Positions 17,814 through 26,136 are shown, counted from the first letter of the stretch. The stretch: 64,000 bases of DNA from Bacillota bacterium (GCA_029974635.1 JARKQY010000024.1:124001-188000), one strand, 5' to 3'. The notes: generated by a model not told the origin, from the letters alone. Translations and numbers: made by a program.

Positions 17814-18204
17814 CAGGCAAGTTCCTCCCAATTCATAGTTTTTAAGAATCAATCCGATGTGAAAAATCATATTTATAGCCGATTATAAACATTATCACAT
17901 AAATATCTAAGCAATATTATAAATGAAGAATATTCATAAATCAACTGATACCGTATCGGGTTGCCGGTTAATCCTTGATATAATGATTGTTCGGGTTAGG
18001 GTTGCAGTGATATTATTATTGTGTTAAAATTTAATCACCTTTTTATCGAACCGGATTTTATCAACCCTGAAATGGGAGGTGATGTGGGGATAACGGTTGA
18101 TTATGTGCGTAATGCGCTAATGAAAATACAATAAAAAATGGCTATGTTAGGCGATAAATTTTTTATATCATAATTTTTTGTGACAGAGCCAAAAAATATC
18201 ATAG
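17814..18204. other. AT-rich intergenic region before the riboswitch
   Basis: About 390 nt, very AT-rich, without a supported gene. It should contain the promoter of the - strand khtT-like operon and the + strand promoter for the riboswitch RNA. TATAAT at about 17978 and CATAAT near 18170 are possible -10 boxes, but neither has a convincing -35 box. Confidence 0.5.
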
Positions 18205-18400
18205 ATCGAAAACGCTTAATCTCATCGTATTTAGATAGAATGAGAACGGGGGAACCAACTCCGGGGGGTGAATTAATCTCAACTGGCGTTGAGCTTTTAG
18301 ACTTGGAATTTCCAGTCTTAATCTCAACTGACGTTGAGCTTATAGGGTTACTCTGCAACCCGAATCCGTCAGCTAACTTCGTAAGCGTTGCCGGAGAGGC
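18205..18400 (+). promoter_or_regulatory. Cyclic di-AMP riboswitch (ydaO/yuaA class)
   Basis: Conserved blocks appear in family order: AACGCTTAATCT at 18211, GAACGGGGGAACCAACT, GGGGTGAAT, an AGGGTT/AACCC hairpin, then CCGAATCCGTCAGCTAAC and TCGTAAGCG. P1 forms from AACGCTTA (18211-18218) and TAAGCGTT (18382-18389), 8 perfect pairs. This class binds two c-di-AMP molecules and normally switches genes off. The variable region carries a duplicated 24-nt hairpin (18273-18296 and 18318-18341). A terminator follows at 18425. The downstream gene is the solute-binding protein at 18667. Confidence 0.92.
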
Positions 18401-18424
18401 TCACATGGTTGAATGATTATAATC

Positions 18425-18457
18425 AAGCCGTGGATTTCTCTTATCCATGGTTTTTTA
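18425..18457 (+). terminator. Riboswitch expression-platform terminator
   Basis: CCGTGGAT pairs with ATCCATGG (one G-T) and is followed by TTTTTT. An alternative pairing of CATGGTTGA just upstream with TCAAGCCGTG would use the terminator's 5' arm, giving a candidate antiterminator. The pairing was read by eye and not folded. Confidence 0.8.
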
Positions 18458-18666
18458 TTTCGATAGATTGGAATTCAGCAAGTAACGTGAAAAACCAATT
18501 ATATTCAAGACTTGCCGATACAAGCAATGAACCCGATTCGGCAGTTTTTCTAAGCGGGATCCGAAAAATCCAATTGTGCTTTAACGTCCTTAAAGGACGT
18601 TACGAATCGGGGTTGAAATGCAGGGACAGGCAATATCGAAGAAATATAGGGGAGTTGATCATCTAA

Positions 18667-19512
18667 GTGGCTACAAAACTAAGGAAACTGGTTTGGTGTA
18701 GCGGTGCGGTTTTATTGGCCATCATTTTATTCCTTGCATTTGAAAAATTCATTGTAAAAATTACCGGGCATACCATTGCGGTTGTAGCTGACTCTGTGTT
18801 TGAGAAACAGGCGTGCCGGTTTAAAAATATCAAAGAAGTTAAACTTTTTATCGATGATCAGCAAGTCATCCATGAACTGGAAAGTGGCAACGTTGATCTG
18901 GCAGTGGTTGACCGTTTGGTGGGACTAAACATTATTAAAAATGCAGGTTATGATAATTTAAGGTTAGCCGGGGATTTGCTCAACCGGGATCTAATTGGAG
19001 CGGTTTTTAGGGCGACGGATAAATCATTGCGCCAAACAATCAACCGGGCTTTAAAAGAGATTATCGATAAGGGCGTTTACGCTGAAATCAGCATCAAATA
19101 CTTTGGCCGTGATATTTTCGACGGAATAGAATACATAACTTACCCGAACGAGCCACCCGCTACGGATAATTCCTGGGCCCGGATAAAAGCGGCGGGGCGA
19201 ATAACATTCGCCATAAGTAGCGGTCCTCCGTTTAGTTATTATAATGAGCAGTACCAGCTTGCCGGTTTTGATGTCGAGATTGCCCGGGCGGTCTGTGATT
19301 GTTTAGGAATCAAGTTTGTGCCGATTACGATTGAACGGGATGAAATTTTGGAGGGGCTAGGAGCCAATTATTATGATGGAATATGGGATAGTAGAATGGT
19401 CATTGGCAGCCAAAAACCTAAAGATGTCCAGATTTCAAATCCGTATTGCATAACCGGAGCCCAGTTGTTCGCCAGGGGAGATATACGGATTAACGGTCCA
19501 GAAGATTTATGA
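18667..19512 (+). CDS. Membrane-anchored SBP_bac_3-type solute-binding protein, permuted or truncated
   Basis: 281 residues from GTG 18667, with one N-terminal membrane helix (about 10-27). Residues about 33-155 resemble the second lobe and C-terminus of a polar amino-acid binding protein (VDLAVVDRLV, INRALKEIIDKGVYAEI, then KYFGRDI). Residues about 170-281 resemble the first lobe (GPPFSYYNEQYQLAGFDVEI, ISNPYC) and stop at INGPEDL, where a normal protein crosses into lobe two. The order is therefore lobe 2 then lobe 1. It could be a circular permutation or a remnant of a tandem-domain protein. No permease or ATPase gene is adjacent. It lies behind the c-di-AMP riboswitch. Confidence 0.7.
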   Translation: MATKLRKLVWCSGAVLLAIILFLAFEKFIVKITGHTIAVVADSVFEKQACRFKNIKEVKLFIDDQQVIHELESGNVDLAVVDRLVGLNIIKNAGYDNLRLAGDLLNRDLIGAVFRATDKSLRQTINRALKEIIDKGVYAEISIKYFGRDIFDGIEYITYPNEPPATDNSWARIKAAGRITFAISSGPPFSYYNEQYQLAGFDVEIARAVCDCLGIKFVPITIERDEILEGLGANYYDGIWDSRMVIGSQKPKDVQISNPYCITGAQLFARGDIRINGPEDL

Positions 19513-19573
19513 AGGTTAGCACCTCAATTAAGATTTGTCCCCAATTTCCTACAGGTTATTTATTATTAACATG

Positions 19574-19602
19574 TTGTAGCGCAGCTACAATTAAAAATTA
19601 TC
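19574..19602 (+). promoter_or_regulatory. Palindrome element, copy 1 (upstream of opine dehydrogenase gene)
   Basis: TTGTAGC GCA GCTACAA, 7-bp perfect arms, followed by TTAAAAATTATC. A plausible promoter (TTGTTT at 19611, GATAAT at 19635) starts 20 nt after the palindrome, the same distance as at copy 2. A GATAAT/ATTATC inverted repeat overlaps that -10 box. Confidence 0.55.
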
Positions 19603-19763
19603 CCCAAAGGTTGTTTTTATACAAACTTTTTTAGGATAATACATATTATCGTTTCATAAGGAGTATTTTTGTTATATATAAAGTCGCGAATATTACCTTC
19701 AAATTTTTGGTTTTCGTTTGGCTGCGATTGGCGGGATGAAGTAAATCGTAAAGGAGGTTGTTT

Positions 19764-20852
19764 ATGAACAAGCTTCGATTTGCAGTTTTGGGTGCCGGTC
19801 ATGGTGGAATGGCCATGGCTGGACATTTGGCCATTATGGGATTTCCGGTGACAATATTTAACCGGAGTATCGAGCGGCTTAATTTGATTAAGTTATCCGG
19901 TGGGATCGAATTGTCCGGAGCGGTAGAGGGGTATGGCCAGATTGAAATGGCGACCTCCAATATGGAAGAGGCAATTTGTAATGCCAATGTCATTATGGTA
20001 GTGGTGCCTGCAAACGGTCACCGGTATATGGCGACTAACGCCGCCCCGTTTTTAAAGGACGGTCAGATTGTAATTTTAAATCCGGGACGTACCGGAGGGG
20101 CTTTTGAATTCCACCAGGTACTAAAGGAACATGGTAACACGCGGGACGTATTGATTGCTGAAGCTCAAACCTTGCTGTACGCTTGCCGGAATACCAATCC
20201 CGCCCAGGTTAAGATTTTCGGTATTAAAAACTCGGTGCCTATCGCCGCCTTGCCCGGCAATCAGACGGTTGAGCTTCTAAAAACTATCCGGCCCATTTTT
20301 CCGCAATTTGTACCGGGGGACAATGTAATCAAAACCAGTCTGGATAATATCGGCGCAGTCTTTCATCCGGCGCTGATGGTGCTTAACGCTGCCCGTATTG
20401 AATCGACACGGGGTGACTTTCAGTTTTACTATGAAGGAATCACTAAAGCGGTCTCTTTGGTATTGGAAAAGCTGGATCAGGAAAGAGTGGAGGTAGCCGC
20501 TGCTTTGGGAACCAGGGCAATGACCGCCAAGGAATGGTTATATATGGCTTACGACGCTCATGGTAAGACGCTTTATAATGCAATTAAAAATAATATTGGA
20601 TATAAAGGGATTTTTGCTCCGGCAACGGTTGACCACCGCTATTTGTGGGAAGATGTTCCCATGAGCCTGGTCCCCATCGCTTCGTTGGGAGATCTATTAG
20701 GAGTTGCCACGCCAACCATTAAGCATATTATTCATTTGGCAGGATTGATGAATGGGTGCGATTATTGGGAGGAAGGCAGGACAGTAGCCAAGATGGGTTT
20801 GGCCAACTTAAACCATAAAGAAATCCGGCATATTGCGCTGGAGGGATTTTAG
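19764..20852 (+). CDS. NAD/NADP octopine/nopaline (opine) dehydrogenase family protein
   Basis: 362 residues. The N-terminal Rossmann fold begins MNKLRFAVLGAGHGGMAMAG (GxGxxG) and includes NPGRTGGAFEF. The C-terminal opine dehydrogenase domain has NIGAVFHPALMVLNAARIE. The family reductively condenses an amino acid with a 2-oxo acid, or runs in reverse; the substrate here cannot be told. ATG 19764 has AAGGAGG 6 nt upstream. It is followed by a terminator, so it is probably monocistronic, and it shares a promoter-proximal palindrome with the tetR gene downstream. Confidence 0.9.
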   Translation: MNKLRFAVLGAGHGGMAMAGHLAIMGFPVTIFNRSIERLNLIKLSGGIELSGAVEGYGQIEMATSNMEEAICNANVIMVVVPANGHRYMATNAAPFLKDGQIVILNPGRTGGAFEFHQVLKEHGNTRDVLIAEAQTLLYACRNTNPAQVKIFGIKNSVPIAALPGNQTVELLKTIRPIFPQFVPGDNVIKTSLDNIGAVFHPALMVLNAARIESTRGDFQFYYEGITKAVSLVLEKLDQERVEVAAALGTRAMTAKEWLYMAYDAHGKTLYNAIKNNIGYKGIFAPATVDHRYLWEDVPMSLVPIASLGDLLGVATPTIKHIIHLAGLMNGCDYWEEGRTVAKMGLANLNHKEIRHIALEGF

Positions 20853-20890
20853 CGGTCCGCTGTAAGAATAGATGCAAACTTACATACTTC

Positions 20891-20936
20891 AGGGATGGAA
20901 AGCTCACCTTTTGAGCAGACCATCCCTTTTTGGTTT
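20891..20936 (+). terminator. Intrinsic terminator after the opine dehydrogenase gene
   Basis: AGGGATGG/CCATCCCT outer stem, inner GCTCA/TGAGC stem, then TTTTTGGTTTTT. Confidence 0.9.
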
Positions 20937-20956
20937 TTGGAGCATTTTTATTTCAT

Positions 20957-20987
20957 ATTGTAGCGTAGCTACAATTCAAAAATTATC
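20957..20987 (+). promoter_or_regulatory. Palindrome element, copy 2 (upstream of tetR)
   Basis: TTGTAGC GTA GCTACAA (20958-20974) extended by one A/T pair, followed by TTCAAAAATTATC. The -35 box of the consensus tetR promoter begins 20 nt downstream. One centre base differs from copy 1. Confidence 0.6.
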
Positions 20988-20994
20988 AATTAAA

Positions 20995-21023
20995 TTGACA
21001 ACTAACCAAGCATATCATATAAT
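20995..21023 (+). promoter_or_regulatory. Consensus sigma-A promoter for tetR
   Basis: TTGACA at 20995-21000, a 17-nt spacer and TATAAT at 21018-21023: a perfect housekeeping promoter, about 60 nt before the tetR start. It may also drive the downstream envelope-transport genes. Confidence 0.85.
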
Positions 21024-21084
21024 GGAAACTGAGGAAACTGAAAAAGTTTCCTTGGTTTAAATCCGTTTGTTTTTCGTGTAAATA

Positions 21085-21708
21085 ATGAGAATTTCAGTTG
21101 TAGAGGTGGTTCGTCTGAACAACGGAGTGGATGTTCGCAAACGAATTATTGATGAGACCCAGGAGCAGTTTTTAAAATTCGGATATTCCAAGGTAACCAT
21201 GGATGGGGTGGCTGATAATATCGGTATCAGTAAAAAGACTATCTATAAACACTTTGCTTCCAAGAATGAATTGATTCGAGCGGTTCTATTCGCTGCAATA
21301 CAGGAAACGGGCGCGAAAGTCAACGCAATATTGCACAATGATCAAATCGAATATCTGGTCAAATTGCGGGAATTAATGAGTGTTATTGGTAATTTCGCCT
21401 CGAAAATCAATTCGGCGTGTGCCTTAGACTTTCAAAAAAACGCGCCCGAAATATGGCCTGAATTTGAATCGATCCGCGAAAAGATGATTATGACCGGTTT
21501 CCGTGTGTTTATCCGGGAAGGAATCGCTCAAGGCGTTATCCGCAATGACGTAAATCTGGACTTGGTATTGTTGATGTTTGTGAATTGCGTTCAATCCATA
21601 ATTAATCCGAAAGTATTATCTCAACTGCCATATTCAATGAAGGAAGTATTTGATTCCATGGTGCGGATATTTTTCAATGGAATTCTAGTCAAAGGATATA
21701 AGATATAA
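21085..21708 (+). CDS. TetR-family transcriptional regulator
   Basis: Up to 207 residues. The N-terminal helix-turn-helix is clear: KRIIDETQEQFLKFGYSKVT, then GISKKTIYKHFASKNELIRA. The C-terminal ligand domain is not diagnostic. The ATG at 21085 lacks a good RBS. AGAGGTGG lies inside the frame, so a downstream non-ATG start is possible. It sits 47 nt upstream of an outer-membrane barrel gene and two ABC clusters and probably controls them. The palindrome at its own promoter suggests a site for this or another regulator. Confidence 0.9.
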   Translation: MRISVVEVVRLNNGVDVRKRIIDETQEQFLKFGYSKVTMDGVADNIGISKKTIYKHFASKNELIRAVLFAAIQETGAKVNAILHNDQIEYLVKLRELMSVIGNFASKINSACALDFQKNAPEIWPEFESIREKMIMTGFRVFIREGIAQGVIRNDVNLDLVLLMFVNCVQSIINPKVLSQLPYSMKEVFDSMVRIFFNGILVKGYKI

Positions 21709-21755
21709 GGATTGGTTGTATTTCTATAAGTATCGGCAATATTGGAGGATTCGAT

Positions 21756-22814
21756 ATGCGAAAAATTATTTCTTTCGGACTGGCGCTCTTTTTATTAATG
21801 GCATTTGGAAGATTAACAATGGCGGTAGATACTAACGGATATCTCGAAAACCGGCTTCGGGTTTTGGATGGGGAAGACTTAACGGCTTCTAATAAATTGC
21901 GGCTCGATTTTGCAATGAAACAAGACTCCTATTATTTCCTGGTATCCTTATTAGGAATCAACACGATTCCCGGACCGCCTTCCGTCCCTTTTCAACAAGT
22001 AGCGCCGGACAATAACCTTCTTAAAATAAACCGGGCTTATCTGGACATATATCCTTCCTGGGGCAAATTCACTGTGGGGCTGCAAAATATTGCCTGGGGG
22101 AACGGGTATTTGTTCAATATAGCAGATCAATTCAATACCATCAATCCGGTGGATCCCAAAGGGGAAAAAGCCGGGATTAATGCGATTTCCGCAAAATGGA
22201 ACCTCTCCGGAACCTCATTGCTGGAAACGGTGGTTCTGCCGGCGGCCAAAGCGGCGGATTGCGATCTGGGAATCAAAGGCCAATTCACCCTTGGCTTATT
22301 TGACTTTGCAGGATACTTCATCCGGCGGGTAGATCCTGCGAATCCACCGGTCCCGTTGGCTGAACGCCGCTTAAATATGATTGAAGTCAAAGGCCAGATC
22401 AGCCCGGATCTTCCCGGTATTTGGGCGCAGGCCGGCTGGTTTACCGATATTCCGGCAGCAACCGGTAGTGAAAAAGAATATACCAGTTATGTATTTGGCA
22501 GTGATTACACGATTCCGATTGGAAATGGACTTTATATAATAGCGGAGTATTTGCAAAACGGTCAAACCGGCCATGATCAATTATATGTAATGAGCCGTTA
22601 TAGTCCCGAGGGGTATTTGACATTAGCGGCCAGCGGTTTGCAGGATTTGGCCAACAATGCCGCAATGATCAATTTCAATATCCGATACATTTTAAATGAC
22701 AATATCGAGATCTTCGGGATGTACAATTACTACTCCCAAGGAAGCCAGATACTCGGATTACCCTATAACTGTAATAATAATGAAATCGTACTGGCGGTTA
22801 AAACCAGTTTCTAA
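21756..22814 (+). CDS. Predicted outer-membrane beta-barrel protein, cluster 1
   Basis: 352 residues. A cleavable signal peptide (about 1-23, LALFLLMAFGRLTMA) is followed by a chain rich in alternating amphipathic strands and aromatic girdle residues, with no internal hydrophobic helix. The C-terminus ends in AVKTSF, the terminal Phe typical of barrels inserted by the Bam machinery. It resembles the larger barrel at 32324 in the segment FTVGLQNIAWGNGYLFNIAD (compare RTGKQLLKWGTGYFWNPTD). No precise family was recognised. Co-directional with the ABC genes downstream, it is probably the outer-membrane component of the same system. Confidence 0.8.
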   Translation: MRKIISFGLALFLLMAFGRLTMAVDTNGYLENRLRVLDGEDLTASNKLRLDFAMKQDSYYFLVSLLGINTIPGPPSVPFQQVAPDNNLLKINRAYLDIYPSWGKFTVGLQNIAWGNGYLFNIADQFNTINPVDPKGEKAGINAISAKWNLSGTSLLETVVLPAAKAADCDLGIKGQFTLGLFDFAGYFIRRVDPANPPVPLAERRLNMIEVKGQISPDLPGIWAQAGWFTDIPAATGSEKEYTSYVFGSDYTIPIGNGLYIIAEYLQNGQTGHDQLYVMSRYSPEGYLTLAASGLQDLANNAAMINFNIRYILNDNIEIFGMYNYYSQGSQILGLPYNCNNNEIVLAVKTSF

Positions 22815-22828
22815 GCTTTGTAAGATTA

Positions 22829-22858
22829 TTAAAGCCAAGCTTTAATTTAAAAATTATC
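22829..22858 (+). promoter_or_regulatory. Palindrome element, copy 3 (variant, before cluster 1 ATPase)
   Basis: TTAAAGC CAA GCTTTAA followed by TTTAAAAATTATC. Relative to copies 1 and 2 two arm positions differ on both sides in a compensating way (GT/AC to AA/TT) and the AAAAATTATC tail is kept. There is no promoter behind it: it ends 20 nt before ATG 22879. It is AT-rich, so chance resemblance is possible. Confidence 0.4.
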
Positions 22859-22878
22859 ATGGTAAGGGAGGATTCATC

Positions 22879-23571
22879 ATGGCGGCTGTTCTGATACAAG
22901 ATCTTACCAAGGAATACGGCACCGGTTTGGTTGCGGTGAAAGCCCTTGATAATATTAATTTAGCGGTTGAAAAAGGCGAGTTTACGGTTTTGGCGGGACC
23001 GTCCGGTTCCGGAAAAACAACTTTACTGAATATGATTGGCAGTCTGGATACGCCTACCAGTGGTCAGGTACTGGTGCACGAAATTGATATCGCCAAAATC
23101 GACAACCGGAGGCAAGCGGATTTCCGCCGGGAACGCTTGGGTTTTATTTTTCAATCGTATAATTTGATACCGGTATTAACGGTGTTTGAAAATGTAGAAT
23201 TCCCATTAACATTGTTAAAAAGGTTCAGTAAAGATGAACGGGATGAAAAGGTTCACCGGATTTTGGCTGAAGTCGGCCTGGAGAGCTTGGCGCACCGCCG
23301 TCCGGGGGAGTTGAGCGGCGGTCAGCAACAACGGGTTGCCATTGCCAGGGCATTGGTCAAAGAACCGGCCGTGGTTCTGGCTGATGAACCTACAGCCAAC
23401 TTGGATTCCGTAAATGGGGAAGCTATCCTGGATTTGATGAAAGAGCTCAATCAACGTAAAAAGATTACCTTTATCTTCTCTTCCCACGATCGGATGGTCA
23501 TTGAACGTGCCCGGAGGGTAGTCCGTTTGAAGGACGGACGGATTGAGGGGGATGAAAAACGGGCCGGTTAA
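22879..23571 (+). CDS. LolD/MacB-type ABC ATPase, cluster 1
   Basis: 230 residues with all ABC motifs: GPSGSGKTTLLN (Walker A), SYNLIPVLTVFENVEFPL after the Q-loop, LSGGQQQRVAIARAL (signature), VVLADEPTANLDS (Walker B) and the switch His in SSHD. The LolD/MacB/FtsE subfamily works with FtsX-type permeases as mechanotransmission pumps acting on periplasmic substrates. It is followed by two FtsX permease genes and a LolA-like gene. GTAAGGGAGG precedes ATG 22879. Confidence 0.93.
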   Translation: MAAVLIQDLTKEYGTGLVAVKALDNINLAVEKGEFTVLAGPSGSGKTTLLNMIGSLDTPTSGQVLVHEIDIAKIDNRRQADFRRERLGFIFQSYNLIPVLTVFENVEFPLTLLKRFSKDERDEKVHRILAEVGLESLAHRRPGELSGGQQQRVAIARALVKEPAVVLADEPTANLDSVNGEAILDLMKELNQRKKITFIFSSHDRMVIERARRVVRLKDGRIEGDEKRAG

Positions 23572-23663
23572 TATGCCGGATTGTCTTCAACACTGGGAAA
23601 TGAATATCGGAAGTAGCTTAAACTAACGACAGAGTGGGAAAGTTGTAAAAGGAGGAAATTTCA

Positions 23664-24899
23664 TTGTTGATACAGATGGCCTTGAAAAATGTCTTTCGCA
23701 ACGTCACCCGAACCCGGATCACGGTTTTGGCGGTATTTTGGGGAGTGTTCTTCTCGATGCTGGCGGATGGCGTCAATAAAGGTCTGGAATGGCAGATCGG
23801 CAATCTTTTGATCCGAACGGAGACCAGTACCATAAAGATAGTCAACCGGAATTATCCGTTGGATGAGCTGGAAAACCCGCTGGATTATCCGGTGAGGGAA
23901 TATGAACCAATTGTTGGGTTTTTGGCCGCAAGAAGCGATGTCAAAGCTTATTCACCGCGAATTACATTCCATGGCAGCTTGAGTAACGGCTCCGATGAAA
24001 TCAGGGCTATCGGATTAGGAATTGAGCCGGAAAAGGAAGATAAGGTATTTGACCGGTCCGGGGCAATCAGTCAAGGAAAATATCTGGTTTCAGGAGAAGA
24101 GGGAGTATTGATTGGTTCCGATTTGGCCGGATTGCTTGGACTGAGGGTGGGAGATATGGTCACGGTAATCTCCCAAGCCGCCGAGATGGGAACGAATGCT
24201 TATGATTTGGAGATCAAGGGTTTGATTCAAACCGGGAATCCGGTGTTGGACAGTGGCGCTTTCTGGATACCGTTACAGTTCACGCAGGATTTTTTAAGCA
24301 TGACCGGGATTACCGATATTGCGGTAAACCTAGGAAATGATTCCCGGATTCTACCGTTTCAAAGTGAAGTACGGAAAGCCAAATTCCCCGATAAATTGAA
24401 GGTTTTCAGCTGGCGGGATTATGCCAAGGACTTTATTGAGTTGGTGGCTTTCCGGAAGCGGATTATAAATATCCTGACGACTATGATTTTACTCATTGCC
24501 GGGTTTGGAATTATGAATACCATGTTGATGGCCATGATGGAACGGAAACGGGAGATTGGAAATCTGATGGCCATGGGGGTCCGGCGCAACGAAATTGTAC
24601 GGTTGTTTTTAATTGAGGGAATGATGATTGGGGTTTTGGGAAGTACAGTGGCGATAATTTTAAGTTGTATTGTTGTGTATTATTTTCAACTTCAGGGGAT
24701 CCCACTGGGAGGTGCGATTCAAAACGCGTTGGGAAGCACGCCGATTGCCGGAAAGTTCTATGCTTATTTAGATCCCGTGCAAGCTCTGTTTTACTATATT
24801 CTAGGAATCGTTATTGCAGTTGTTTCCACAGTGTATCCGGCCTGGAAATCGGCCAAGTTGCAACCGGTAGAAGCCATCCGGGGAATAGGAGGCCAATAA
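23664..24899 (+). CDS. FtsX-family (LolC/MacB-like) permease 1a
   Basis: 411 residues. One N-terminal membrane helix is followed by an extracytoplasmic MacB-type core domain (about 45-265) and then three C-terminal helices with the conserved FGIMNTMLMAMMERKREIGNL segment. There is no fused ATPase domain, as in LolC/LolE and unlike MacB. TTG 23664 follows AAGGAGG. It ends one base before the next permease. It probably pairs with that permease as a heterodimer driven by the ATPase at 22879. Confidence 0.9.
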   Translation: MLIQMALKNVFRNVTRTRITVLAVFWGVFFSMLADGVNKGLEWQIGNLLIRTETSTIKIVNRNYPLDELENPLDYPVREYEPIVGFLAARSDVKAYSPRITFHGSLSNGSDEIRAIGLGIEPEKEDKVFDRSGAISQGKYLVSGEEGVLIGSDLAGLLGLRVGDMVTVISQAAEMGTNAYDLEIKGLIQTGNPVLDSGAFWIPLQFTQDFLSMTGITDIAVNLGNDSRILPFQSEVRKAKFPDKLKVFSWRDYAKDFIELVAFRKRIINILTTMILLIAGFGIMNTMLMAMMERKREIGNLMAMGVRRNEIVRLFLIEGMMIGVLGSTVAIILSCIVVYYFQLQGIPLGGAIQNALGSTPIAGKFYAYLDPVQALFYYILGIVIAVVSTVYPAWKSAKLQPVEAIRGIGGQ

Positions 24900-24900
24900 G

Positions 24901-26121
24901 ATGGGCGATTTATTGAAAATAGCGTTTCGAAACATCTTCCGTAACTCCCGGCGCAGTTTGCTGACAATTATTATCAGCTTTTTGGCCGTGGTGGTGTTAA
25001 TGGTCAGCAGTTCCTTCCTGGGGGGATTGTTCGACGGTATTTTGGGAGAAAGCATTAAATCCACCGGCCATATCCGGATTACTTCCGCGGACTACGATAT
25101 CAAGGAGCGGATGATGTCGTTAACGGGAAATATTCCGGAATACGGGCTGTTAAAAGAACGATTGGCGCAGGTTGACGGGGTTGTTTCAGTTGCCGGACGC
25201 ATAAAGTTTCCATGCCTGATTTTTCAGGATGAACGCAGCAAAGAAGGGTTGGGATACGGGATTGAGCCGGGTGATATACAAAATCTTAACTTTATAAACT
25301 ATACGTATCAAGGAGGCTTATTGAATCCGTCCGGCCAGAATGAGATTGTAGTGGGCCGGGAATTGGCGCGGAGTTTGCAGCTAAAGGTTGGTGATGAGCT
25401 CACCCTGTTTGCCCGGACGCTTTATAATTCCCCGTATGGTTTAAATTACCGGGTGGTAGGACTTTATGACATGCAAAACGGCCGGTTGAACAAAGGATTT
25501 TACATTTCCCTGGCTTCCGCCCAGGAGCTTTTAGATATGAACGACCGGGTGATGGAGATTGTGATATTCGGCAAATCAAGCGCGGAAACCGGACATTTGA
25601 TCAATGGGCTGGGAAAAGTACCGGAATTAAAAGGATTATTGATGAAGTCCTGGAATCAAATCGGTCTGGCTCCTGTCTTTACTGGAGTTGTTACGGTGAT
25701 ATCCACCATTATGCAGCTTATTTTCGCCTTCCTGGCAGCTTTGGGGATTGCTAATACAATGATGATGGCAGTTTTCGAGCGGAAAGGCGAAATCGGATTG
25801 TTAAAATCCATGGGAATGTACGAAGATGAAATCACTATGTTATTTACCATTGAAGGTTTCATGCTGGGTTTCATCGGAACAGTCGCCGGTTTGTTATGCG
25901 GCGGAATCATCGCCTACCTTTTATCCCGGTACGGTATCAATCTCGGCGGTAGTTTGCAAGGATTACCATTGACAATCACCAATATGATTTACGGAGTCTT
26001 TAATACCGGCATTTTTTTAAAGAGCATCATTCTGGGTTTGACGGCGGCGGTGCTGGCGGCGTTAATTCCGGCGTTGAACGGGGTGCGTCTCAAGCCCACC
26101 GAGGCATTACGAAAAGACTGA
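24901..26121 (+). CDS. FtsX-family (LolC/E-like) permease 1b
   Basis: 406 residues with the same architecture as its neighbour: N-terminal helix, extracytoplasmic domain, then three helices with AALGIANTMMMAVFERKGEI. The ending RLKPTEALRKD is typical of the family. Its start is 1 nt after the previous stop, so the two are translationally linked. In Lol systems two non-identical permeases extract lipoproteins from the inner membrane. The cargo here is unknown and could be lipid, lipoprotein or a small hydrophobic molecule. Confidence 0.9.
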   Translation: MGDLLKIAFRNIFRNSRRSLLTIIISFLAVVVLMVSSSFLGGLFDGILGESIKSTGHIRITSADYDIKERMMSLTGNIPEYGLLKERLAQVDGVVSVAGRIKFPCLIFQDERSKEGLGYGIEPGDIQNLNFINYTYQGGLLNPSGQNEIVVGRELARSLQLKVGDELTLFARTLYNSPYGLNYRVVGLYDMQNGRLNKGFYISLASAQELLDMNDRVMEIVIFGKSSAETGHLINGLGKVPELKGLLMKSWNQIGLAPVFTGVVTVISTIMQLIFAFLAALGIANTMMMAVFERKGEIGLLKSMGMYEDEITMLFTIEGFMLGFIGTVAGLLCGGIIAYLLSRYGINLGGSLQGLPLTITNMIYGVFNTGIFLKSIILGLTAAVLAALIPALNGVRLKPTEALRKD

Positions 26122-26136
26122 AAGGGGCGGACTTGG

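Noticed and set aside
18180..18416. A 78-codon frame covering the riboswitch
   Set aside because: The sequence is explained by the conserved RNA, and the apparent repeats in the protein come from the duplicated RNA hairpin.
18388..18666. A 92-codon frame over the riboswitch terminator
   Set aside because: It begins inside the c-di-AMP aptamer and reads through the terminator hairpin; the product looks random.
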